Source: an uncultured Oscillospiraceae bacterium | Lineage (GTDB): Bacteria > Bacillota > Clostridia > Oscillospirales > Oscillospiraceae | NCBI GenBank assembly: GCA_910587345.1 | Contig: CAJUKH010000043.1 | Coordinates: 1 to 64,000, forward strand | DNA: 64,000 bases | Direction of reading: 5' to 3' | Shown: piece by piece, positions 57,828 to 64,000 of the stretch | Layout of the letters: every line of letters starts with the position of its first letter | Numbering within the stretch: the first letter of the stretch is position 1 | Notes under the pieces: generated by a model | Databases searched by the model: none | Seen by the model: only the letters and a program-made list of their open reading frames with translations | Told to the model about the DNA's origin: nothing | Program-made: the position numbers and the translations under genes

Positions 57828-60800
57828 ATGATGAAAGAGATCCTCATTACTTCCTCGGTCCTGATCCTGGCCGTTTTGGCCATTCGGCAGCTGTTTAAAA
57901 GGGTCTTGTCCCGACGGCTTCAGTATGGACTGTGGGCTTTGGTGCTGGTGCGGCTGCTGGTGCCCGTCAGCCTGCCCGCCGTGAACTTTTCCATTCTCAC
58001 CGCCACCCAGCCCGTTCAGGCGGCGGTGGCCCTCCGGCTGGAGCGGCCCATCGCCCCCCTGCCTGCCCAACCCGCCACCCCCCAGCCGGTCCAGCCTCTG
58101 CCCGTTCCCGAGGTGGGACCGGAGTCGGAAGTCCCACCCTCTGCCCTCCCCGTCTCCCACCCCTCTTCCACCAGAACGGTGGGGGAGGTTTTGAAGACGG
58201 TTTGGTTAATCGGCATGGCGGCCATGGGCGGATTTTTCCTGCTGAGCAACCTGGCCTTCTACGGACGGCTCCGGAAAAACCGAAAGCCCTTTGCCTCCCC
58301 CGGCAGCCGGAGGGTCTATCTGGTCCCCGAAGGGGTCATCCCCTCCCCCTGCCTGTTCGGGCGGAGCATCTATATCACCCCGGCGGTGGCCTCTGACCCC
58401 CACCGGCTCCGCCATGTCCTCACCCACGAGGAGACCCACGCCAGGCATTTGGATTCCCTCTGGTCCCTGCTTCGCTGCGTGTGCCTCACCGTCTACTGGT
58501 TCGACCCCCTGGTCTGGGTGGCCGCCGCCTGCTCCAAAGCAGACTGTGAGCTGGCCTGTGACGAGAGTGTGCTGAACGACTTGGGGGAAAACGAGCGCAT
58601 CCCCTACGGCCAGACCCTTCTCTCCCTCATCCCGGTGAAGCGGGTCTCCAACCCCGTGCTGGCCGCCACCACCATGACTTCCGGAAAAAAGCAGCTCAAG
58701 GACCGGGTCACCCGCATCGCCAAACGGCCCCGGCAGCTTGCGGCAGCGGCTCTGGCAGTGGCGGTGCTGGCGGGGGTGGTCAGCGCCTGCACCTTCACGG
58801 GGGGAACGCCAATCCCCTCCCGGGGTCCCACCGAAAACACCCTCCGTCCCCTTACCGGGGAGGAGCTGCGGTGGTTCAATGAGGAGTTTTTCAACTCCTC
58901 CGGCAGCAGCAAAGACCAAGTCCATTCCGTCTCGGGCGACGGGTATCAGGAATACTACAATATCCGCAACCAGTTCCTTAACTCCGCCTTCAACCTCTAT
59001 GAGAAGCCGGAGGACATCGACCTATTCCAGCTGTTCTACTGCGACGGCAGCTTTATCTCTGATGAGGAAGTGCCCATCGTCTGGGACGGTGATCCCAACG
59101 ACCTGCCCTGTGGGGCCTATAAGCTGACCACCGAAGAAATGGACGAGATCCTGAAGCGGAACACCGGCCTGACCCTGGCCCAGACCGATCAGATCGGGCT
59201 GGACAATTTCATCCATCAAAACGACGCCTACTACTGGACGCACGGGGACACCAACTACCCCGGGGACATTGAGATCGTCTGCGGCACCCGGGAGGGAAGC
59301 ACCGTCAGGCTCTACCACCACGGCTGGAACAGCGGCTCGGAGTGGTACTGCACCACCCTGGAGGCCCAGCCGGACGGCGGCTACTGGTTTGTCTCCAATC
59401 AGGAAAGCCAAGCCCCCGCCATCCCCACTCCCCTGCCTGCCTGGGAGCCGAAGGCGGTCATCTCCCTGGGGGACCTGTCCCCCTATGCCGCCCCGGCGGT
59501 GACGGTGACCGACTACCCGAACCATTATTCCTTCAACTATGAGACCAGCTACGCCAACTGGAACATCGACGACCATCACATCGAGGTCTACAAAGCGGCG
59601 GACGGCGTGGTGTACGCCGCCTATGAGGAAAACGATATCTACCATGTGTTCCAGTCCGGCCTGCCGGAAAACCACAACTGCGTATTTTTCTACAAAGACC
59701 TTCTGGGCCATGACGGCTTCTGGCTGGACTACTTCGGCCCCTATGAGGACAGAGACGGCGTCGGGACCATCCGGGATTATTACTATTTTGACGGCAGCGG
59801 CGTGCTGACCCTGCTGGCCCGGTGTCAGGGGGAGAGCCGGATCATAGACTTGGACGGGGACGGACACAATGAGCTTGTCGCCCCCCGGCAGCTCTTCTTC
59901 CAGCGGGAGGGCGTGGTGTACGAAGCCCGGCTGGACGAGCTGCTCCTCTCCGCCTGCCCGGAGCTTTCCTACTGGGACTATGAAAGCTGGGACAGGTACG
60001 GCAAGTGCCTCTACGTCAACGGCCTCTCCGCAGAGGCCATGTGGGAGCGGTACCTCTACTTCGACGGAGAAAACCTGCTGGTCTATAAAAACGAAAAGCC
60101 CACCACCGACCACATGGTGGACGGTGCGGACGATGGGGTCCCCGCTGAAGTGGTGGCCAAAGCCCGGGAGTATGTGCAGGGGGTCTTGCCCCAGAACGAC
60201 TCCGAGGGTATGGGGGCAGTGGACGACTGGAGGATCGATTATTTCCGTGGCCCCTACACCACCCATGTGGGCGATGCGACGGTGGAGGCTTGGGCCTTCA
60301 ACTACGAATGCCACACCACCACCCCGGAGAACGTGGTACTGGCTGGAGGCCGGTATATCACCGAGGACAACTGGGTCTCCCCCGGCTACCCCGGCTGTGA
60401 CTGGCTCTTCTTCCAGCGGACCGCCGACGGAAGTCTGGTGTTCCTGTGGCATGACATGATAAACGACATGGGCCCCTACTCCCTGGCCTACGGGCAGTAT
60501 CTGGAGCAGCGTCTGGCCCAGCTGGATTTTGACATCGGCAGCGTGTCCTTTGCCGCTTTGGACGCCGCCCGCAAGCTGGAATACATGATGGACCACTCGG
60601 GCGGTCAGATCACCCTGATGCTGACCCCGCCGGAGGGGGAGGGCACTGCCTGCACCGTCTCCCCCGACAGCGGCAACAGCCGCTACTACCAGCAGCGGTT
60701 CACCGACCCGGAAGCATACCGCTGGAGCTATGTGGACAGCTTCCCCGGCTATCCCGAAGGGACCTTCCTCACCATCACCGACCCCACCTGGGACTACTTT

Positions 60801-61370
60801 ATCCGGCTGTGGGAGGACAGCGACCTTGTGATGATAAAAGAGAGCAACGCCGGGGCCGTGTGGTACCGGGCGGAGTCCGTCGCCCTGCCCCCCGACGATG
60901 TGTTCTATTACCGCCCCCTGATCTTCAACTTCATGCGGGGCTGGTTTGACGAGGCGGAATGGACTGCCCTGACCGGCGGCATCGCCATCCCGGACGAAGG
61001 CCAGAGCCGTCAGGCCATCGCTCAGGCCTGGGTGGATACCTATGAGGGCGCAAAGCTCCGCACCACCCCCGGCGGACACTACACCTGCACCTATATAAAG
61101 AACATTCAGGTAAAGGCCGAGGAGACGGCCGAGACCCCGGAAAGCTGGTTCCCGGAGGAGATCCTGCCCTATGACCACTTCCGCTTCTCCTACTCCACCA
61201 TCTTCGTCCCCGAAAACACCGACGCCCAAAACTACATGATGGCGGGCAACACGGCGGAGTATGAAGGCGACGACCCCGGCGTCCCCGCCGGCGCCTTTCA
61301 GCATTGGCTCATAGGCGCCATGTACCTGAAGGACGGATACTGGTACTGCGGCAGCCTTGGAACAGGATAA
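57828..61370 (+). CDS. M56-family (BlaR1-like) sensor protease with large extracellular domain
   Basis: About 1,180 residues from ATG 57828 (AAAGGAGG upstream). Transmembrane helices at both ends of the first 110 residues and near 305-320 frame the M56 protease: VLTHEETHARHLDSLWSLL carries HExxH, and ELACDESVLNDLG the third ligand. The last hydrophobic segment (AAAALAVAVLAGVVSAC) leads to an external domain of about 860 residues with no visible penicillin-binding fold; it includes an FG-GAP-like IIDLDGDGHNE. The protease probably cleaves the BlaI-like repressor. The trigger is unknown. The domain is far longer than in BlaR1. Confidence 0.85.
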   Translation: MMKEILITSSVLILAVLAIRQLFKRVLSRRLQYGLWALVLVRLLVPVSLPAVNFSILTATQPVQAAVALRLERPIAPLPAQPATPQPVQPLPVPEVGPESEVPPSALPVSHPSSTRTVGEVLKTVWLIGMAAMGGFFLLSNLAFYGRLRKNRKPFASPGSRRVYLVPEGVIPSPCLFGRSIYITPAVASDPHRLRHVLTHEETHARHLDSLWSLLRCVCLTVYWFDPLVWVAAACSKADCELACDESVLNDLGENERIPYGQTLLSLIPVKRVSNPVLAATTMTSGKKQLKDRVTRIAKRPRQLAAAALAVAVLAGVVSACTFTGGTPIPSRGPTENTLRPLTGEELRWFNEEFFNSSGSSKDQVHSVSGDGYQEYYNIRNQFLNSAFNLYEKPEDIDLFQLFYCDGSFISDEEVPIVWDGDPNDLPCGAYKLTTEEMDEILKRNTGLTLAQTDQIGLDNFIHQNDAYYWTHGDTNYPGDIEIVCGTREGSTVRLYHHGWNSGSEWYCTTLEAQPDGGYWFVSNQESQAPAIPTPLPAWEPKAVISLGDLSPYAAPAVTVTDYPNHYSFNYETSYANWNIDDHHIEVYKAADGVVYAAYEENDIYHVFQSGLPENHNCVFFYKDLLGHDGFWLDYFGPYEDRDGVGTIRDYYYFDGSGVLTLLARCQGESRIIDLDGDGHNELVAPRQLFFQREGVVYEARLDELLLSACPELSYWDYESWDRYGKCLYVNGLSAEAMWERYLYFDGENLLVYKNEKPTTDHMVDGADDGVPAEVVAKAREYVQGVLPQNDSEGMGAVDDWRIDYFRGPYTTHVGDATVEAWAFNYECHTTTPENVVLAGGRYITEDNWVSPGYPGCDWLFFQRTADGSLVFLWHDMINDMGPYSLAYGQYLEQRLAQLDFDIGSVSFAALDAARKLEYMMDHSGGQITLMLTPPEGEGTACTVSPDSGNSRYYQQRFTDPEAYRWSYVDSFPGYPEGTFLTITDPTWDYFIRLWEDSDLVMIKESNAGAVWYRAESVALPPDDVFYYRPLIFNFMRGWFDEAEWTALTGGIAIPDEGQSRQAIAQAWVDTYEGAKLRTTPGGHYTCTYIKNIQVKAEETAETPESWFPEEILPYDHFRFSYSTIFVPENTDAQNYMMAGNTAEYEGDDPGVPAGAFQHWLIGAMYLKDGYWYCGSLGTG

Positions 61371-61375
61371 AAAAG

Positions 61376-61404
61376 ACGGCGTGGAGCCTTCTCCACGCCG
61401 TTTT
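61376..61404 (+). terminator. Terminator after the M56 gene
   Basis: ACGGCGTGGAG pairs with CTCCACGCCGT around CCTT, followed by TTTC. Confidence 0.88.
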
Positions 61405-61457
61405 CTTTTCAGCTCCCCCTTTCGGCCCTGCGCCGCTTCCCCGGAACGGGCTGCCCC

Positions 61458-61724
61458 CTACACCGCCATGGTCAGACAGCAGACGATGGTAGCGATCACC
61501 GCCCCCAAGATCATGTACCCCGTAGCCGGAATATGCTGGAACCACTTCCTCTGCCTCTTCTTCACAAACCCGTCTGCCACCCTTCTCGCCTCCTCCACCA
61601 CCTGCTCGGCGGTAACGCCGCCGGTGCCGATGGCCCCTTCCTTTACAATGAAAATGGCCTCCTCAAAAAAACGGCGGTCAGGCGATTTCACCACGATGAC
61701 CCGCCGGCTGATACCCTTGAGCAA
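61458..61724 (-). CDS. Small membrane protein, 88 aa, TTG start
   Basis: TTG 61724 has AAGGAGGG about 7 bases upstream on the minus strand. N-terminal soluble part starts MLKGISRRVIVVKSPDRRFF and is followed by a helix GGVTAEQVVEEARRVADGFV. One C-terminal transmembrane helix (GYMILGAVIATIVCCLTMAV). Converges on the M56 terminator. No family recognised. Confidence 0.6.
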   Translation of the reverse strand: MLKGISRRVIVVKSPDRRFFEEAIFIVKEGAIGTGGVTAEQVVEEARRVADGFVKKRQRKWFQHIPATGYMILGAVIATIVCCLTMAV

Positions 61725-61813
61725 TCCCGCTCCCTCCTTCTGGTCGTTTCCCCCCTATTATGGCCGGGACAAGGGAAAATATACCGCCCAAGAGAGGCAT
61801 ATTTGTCCCCGGG

Positions 61814-61921
61814 ATGCGTAGGATAGCCCTCGGGGGGATGTCCATGGCAAAAACCTGGGAGATGCTGGCGGTATTCGGGGTAAATATCCTCATTATCCTG
61901 CTGCTGCAGGGGCTTTTATAA
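61814..61921 (+). CDS. Possible small membrane peptide, 35 aa or fewer
   Basis: An open frame from ATG 61814, or ATG 61838 after TCGGGGGG, ends TAA 61921. The C-terminal part is a single hydrophobic helix (MLAVFGVNILIILLLQGLL). It lies in a 326-base stretch with no other gene and is followed by a terminator hairpin. The helix could be chance; the terminator is the main support. Confidence 0.35.
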   Translation: MRRIALGGMSMAKTWEMLAVFGVNILIILLLQGLL

Positions 61922-61935
61922 AGAAACACACCAAA

Positions 61936-61977
61936 AAGCGGGAGGGACCTTTCATCCGAAAAGGCCCCTCCCGCTTT
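61936..61977. terminator. Terminator hairpin
   Basis: AAAGCGGGAGGG pairs with CCTCCCGCTTT (imperfect next to the loop). A-run on the left, TTTCTCC on the right. Confidence 0.6.
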
Positions 61978-62004
61978 CTCCCTGCCCGGCTCTGAAAAGA
62001 GCAA

Positions 62005-62045
62005 AAAACAGCGGCTCGAAAGGCATTCCTTCCGGGCCGCTGTTT
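62005..62045 (-). terminator. Terminator of the PadR operon
   Basis: AACAGCGGC pairs with GCCGCTGTT. The minus strand continues with TTTTTTGC. It lies just after the stop at 62051. Confidence 0.82.
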
Positions 62046-62050
62046 CTATG

Positions 62051-62488
62051 TCAAGAGATGGTGCCATCCGGGGAGCAGGTAAGGGTCAGCGGGAGGGACT
62101 TGGTAGTACTTCCCGATTTGAAGTAGGCGGTGCCGTAAGCCTTGTTCCCCGACAGCCGGGTAGTGCCGTGGTCATAGCTCCAACCGTTCTGGCCGGTGCC
62201 GTTGATTGCGGCCACGGTCGCCTTTGCAGTTGCACCGGAAAGGTCAAAGGTTGCGGCTAAAGTGGCAGTTCCAATAACAGTCGAACCATTATAGACCTTC
62301 GCACTTACAGACCCGTTCTTGGTGCCGCCGGCCCGGGTCATGGGACCCTCGTCCACAGTCACCACGGCGTAAAAGCCATCGCCCAAATCAATGATTTCCT
62401 CTTTTGCCTCTGCTGCCATAGCGGGGGTAAGCAGAGACACCAGCATAGCCGCCCCACACAAAAGGGCGGAAAGTTTTTTGATTTTCAT
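62051..62488 (-). CDS. Secreted hypothetical protein, 145 aa
   Basis: Signal peptide 1-25 (cleavage after MAAEA region). The mature part is a small Gly/Thr/Ser-rich beta domain (GSVSAKVYNGSTVIGTATLAATFD; GNKAYGTAYFKSGSTTKSL). TGGAGG precedes ATG 62488. Third gene of the PadR operon. No family confidently recognised; the pattern resembles small secreted clostridial proteins. Confidence 0.75.
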   Translation of the reverse strand: MKIKKLSALLCGAAMLVSLLTPAMAAEAKEEIIDLGDGFYAVVTVDEGPMTRAGGTKNGSVSAKVYNGSTVIGTATLAATFDLSGATAKATVAAINGTGQNGWSYDHGTTRLSGNKAYGTAYFKSGSTTKSLPLTLTCSPDGTIS

Positions 62489-62491
62489 ACC

Positions 62492-62943
62492 TTATGTACC
62501 TCCATCAACTGATTGAGCATCTGGGGGAGTTTGCTTCAAAAACTCCTCCATTTCTTCGTCTGTCAATTCTTCTACCGGTTCAATAATGACCTTAAAATCC
62601 CCTTTGACAACTTCCTGTGTCTGCCGCCACTGCCAGAAGAAAAACACGGCGGTCACCACCAGAACCAGCACCACAGCCACCTGTAGGGCCTTGCGCTGGA
62701 AAACGGTTTTCCGCTTCGCCTTCTCTACCTGCTCTCTGGGCACGGTGGAGAGCATGGACAGCGCAAACTCCTCCCCGGTGCCAAAGGCCGCCAGAAGGTC
62801 CTCCCCGGTGGCCTCCGGGTTCTCCTCGTCGAACTGTCCACCATCCGCCGGGCCTCCGCCATCAGCTCTTTTCGGTTGGGCAGATAACACAGCAGCGCCC
62901 GGTCCACCCCGGCCAGATATTCTTCCTTCACCGCCTGGGTCAT
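62492..62943 (-). pseudogene. PadR-partner membrane protein, broken by a frameshift
   Basis: The frame from ATG 62943 (MTQAVKEEYLAGVDRALL, NRKELMAEARRMVD) is the typical DUF1700/HAAS-like N-terminus. It then runs into Arg/Pro nonsense. The natural continuation (QFDEENPEATGEDLLAAFG, then helix ALQVAVVLVLVVTAVFFFW) is in the next frame down to 62492. Adding one C near 62836-62839 restores one protein of about 150 residues. ATGA overlap with the PadR gene. It is either a real mutation or a sequencing error. Confidence 0.7.
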
Positions 62944-63305
62944 GGAGTTCCCTCCTTTTTGTCCAGCAGAAGTACCACCCCGCCGCTGAAGCGGCGGTAC
63001 AATTCCTCCAGCTGGGCCTGATAGGTCCGTCCCTCCGGGGTGATCTGATAGTACTGCCGTCTCCGCCCGTCGGGGGCGGGCTTTTTGTACCCCTCGATGA
63101 TATACCCGTTGCTGATGAGCCGGTAGAGCACCGAGTAGGGGAATACGATACTCAGTGCCCCGCCCGATTCCTTCTCCAGCGCCTGGGTGATCTGGGGGGC
63201 GTGCATGTCCTCCCTGCTCAGCAGGGTCAGCACCAGCATTTCCGTCACTGCTTTTTTCAGGTTCTCCTCCATGCCGAGAGAAGACCCGCTTTTCGGCGTC
63301 GCCAT
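62940..63305 (-). CDS. PadR-family transcriptional regulator
   Basis: About 121 residues from ATG 63305 (AGAGGA weakly upstream). The winged-helix MLVLTLLSREDMHAPQITQAL, YSVLYRLISNGYIIEG and RRRQYYQITPEGRTYQAQL are the PadR signature. It is usually found with a DUF1700-like membrane protein, as here. It probably represses its own operon. Confidence 0.9.
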   Translation of the reverse strand: MATPKSGSSLGMEENLKKAVTEMLVLTLLSREDMHAPQITQALEKESGGALSIVFPYSVLYRLISNGYIIEGYKKPAPDGRRRQYYQITPEGRTYQAQLEELYRRFSGGVVLLLDKKEGTP

Positions 63306-63426
63306 ATTTGATTTCCTCTGCCCGTGCCCGGGCCTTCCTATATAGGGTAGTCCCATCTTACTATACTTTTTTCCAAAATGCAAGTCTCTTCTTCAAAAAA
63401 CTTTTCTCTTTATTTTTATTTTTGTA

Positions 63427-63455
63427 TTGACAAGAAAATGGAGTTGTGCTATTGT
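63427..63455 (+). promoter_or_regulatory. Promoter of the 63,578 gene
   Basis: TTGACA (63427-63432) and TATTGT (63450-63455) with 17-base spacing. It leaves a 5' leader of about 115 bases. Confidence 0.65.
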
Positions 63456-63482
63456 TTAGTTGTCCATAGGTAAGCGGACGGT

Positions 63483-63525
63483 GGGGCCGGCTCCCGCCGC
63501 CCGCCGGGGCAGGGGAGCCGGCCCC
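63483..63525 (+). repeat. Strong leader hairpin, perfect 13-bp stem
   Basis: GGGGCCGGCTCCC (63483-63495) pairs with GGGAGCCGGCCCC (63513-63525). There is no T-run, so it is not an ordinary terminator; it lies within the leader of the following gene and may stabilise mRNA or be regulatory. Confidence 0.6.
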
Positions 63526-63577
63526 TTGCTCCAAGGGCACAAAGCACTTGTATTTCAGAAAGAAAGGATGTATACTT

Positions 63578-64000
63578 ATGTTGAAGAAACGCTTCACCTC
63601 CCTGTTTCTGGCTCTGGCCATGGTGCTCGGCTTGAGCGGCCAGGCGTTTGCCGCTGAGGTTGTTGAGACGGAATCTTCCAACACGGCAGCTGATACGCTG
63701 TACATTGATGGGACGAACTATACGTATGAGCATGATTACAGCCGTGACAAAAGGACAATCACTATTTCGAACGATAAGAATAGTGATATTGATGTAATCA
63801 TTTACGATTTGGGAAGCTCCTATCTATATTTGAACGGGGAGATTATTGGAACGGTTAGTTCTACTATCAACGTACCAGTGGGATATTACTCTTCTCAGGC
63901 GGATGACGGCTGGGAAGTATTAAGTTCGGATAGTCATAAAATCACATGGGCTGAGGGTACCGGTACTGCAGCTGTGTTAGGTGCACTTGCAGTTGTTCTG
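63578..64000 (+). CDS. Secreted protein, partial (runs off the window)
   Basis: ATG 63578 follows AAAGGATG; no closer strong ribosome site. 141 codons are visible. Signal peptide 1-25 (LFLALAMVLGLSGQAFA). The mature part is beta-rich (DTLYIDGTNYTYEHDY; SSYLYLNGEIIGTVSS). The last residues seen (GTGTAAVLGALAVVL) begin a hydrophobic segment that continues past 64,000. Family unknown. Confidence 0.75.
   Translation, partial: MLKKRFTSLFLALAMVLGLSGQAFAAEVVETESSNTAADTLYIDGTNYTYEHDYSRDKRTITISNDKNSDIDVIIYDLGSSYLYLNGEIIGTVSSTINVPVGYYSSQADDGWEVLSSDSHKITWAEGTGTAAVLGALAVVL

Noticed and set aside
59022..61304. 760-codon minus-strand open frame
   Set aside because: Antisense to the M56 gene; a result of GC-rich third positions; no recognisable domain.
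1..64000. CRISPR arrays, tRNA or rRNA genes, complete insertion sequences
   Set aside because: No regularly spaced short repeats, no cloverleaf-like tRNA and no rRNA segments were seen; no transposase frame other than TnpV, which is not known to be a transposase.

Overview
The window reads as a piece of a Gram-positive, spore-forming Clostridia genome, probably a gut Oscillospiraceae of the Flavonifractor/Lawsonibacter type. This is inferred from strong AGGAGG ribosome sites, S-layer-homology proteins, a SpoIIQ-like M23 peptidase, QueT, DUF401 membrane proteins and the style of the integrated element. No taxonomic marker was searched. Two regions differ clearly in content and base composition: a mobile element (about 1-42,250) and GC-rich resident chromosome (about 42,600-64,000).

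Mobile element. Positions 4,724-42,152 form one long, mostly minus-strand block with the gene set of the Tn1549/CTn-type integrative and conjugative elements (ICEs). In transcription order from the right end it holds ParA and ParB; a surface module (LPNAG-anchored protein, sortase, transglutaminase, and a large thioester/Cna-B adhesin); accessory genes including a PP-loop ATPase; a 2,952-residue methyltransferase-helicase protein with a TnpV gene nested inside it in another frame; a Toprim/DUF3991 primase-like protein; a Fic protein; a candidate oriT; MobC and relaxase; PcfB and an ArdC-like protein; VirD4, a Maff2-type small membrane protein, VirB6/TrbL, PrgI (VirB3), VirB4 and a CHAP hydrolase. 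Left of this (1-4,650) lies an AT-richer plus-strand segment with an XRE regulator, a sigma factor, two secreted proteins (DUF4855-like and WG/SLH) and truncated ORFs separated by related terminator hairpins. No integrase or excisionase is present, so the left end of the element lies outside the window.

Chromosome. The right side starts with the rpsF-ssb-rpsR operon. It continues with a stalk/PepSY protein, galU, queT with a structured leader, two tandem DUF401 paralogues, a SpoIIQ-like peptidase, an XRE regulator, an AbrB-type protein, a MacAB-like export operon (adaptor, ATPase, permease), an SLH protein, a BlaI/M56 (BlaR1-like) pair with a clear inverted-repeat operator, a PadR operon whose second gene is frameshifted, and the start of a secreted protein that runs off the window.

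How the genes work together. The Mob proteins and VirD4 would process DNA at the candidate oriT and pass it to the VirB3/B4/B6-type channel, with the CHAP enzyme opening the wall. ParA/ParB and the helicase-methyltransferase probably stabilise or protect the element. The sortase, transglutaminase and adhesin look like an element-encoded cell-contact apparatus. Functional calls rest on motifs read by eye; no database search was possible.
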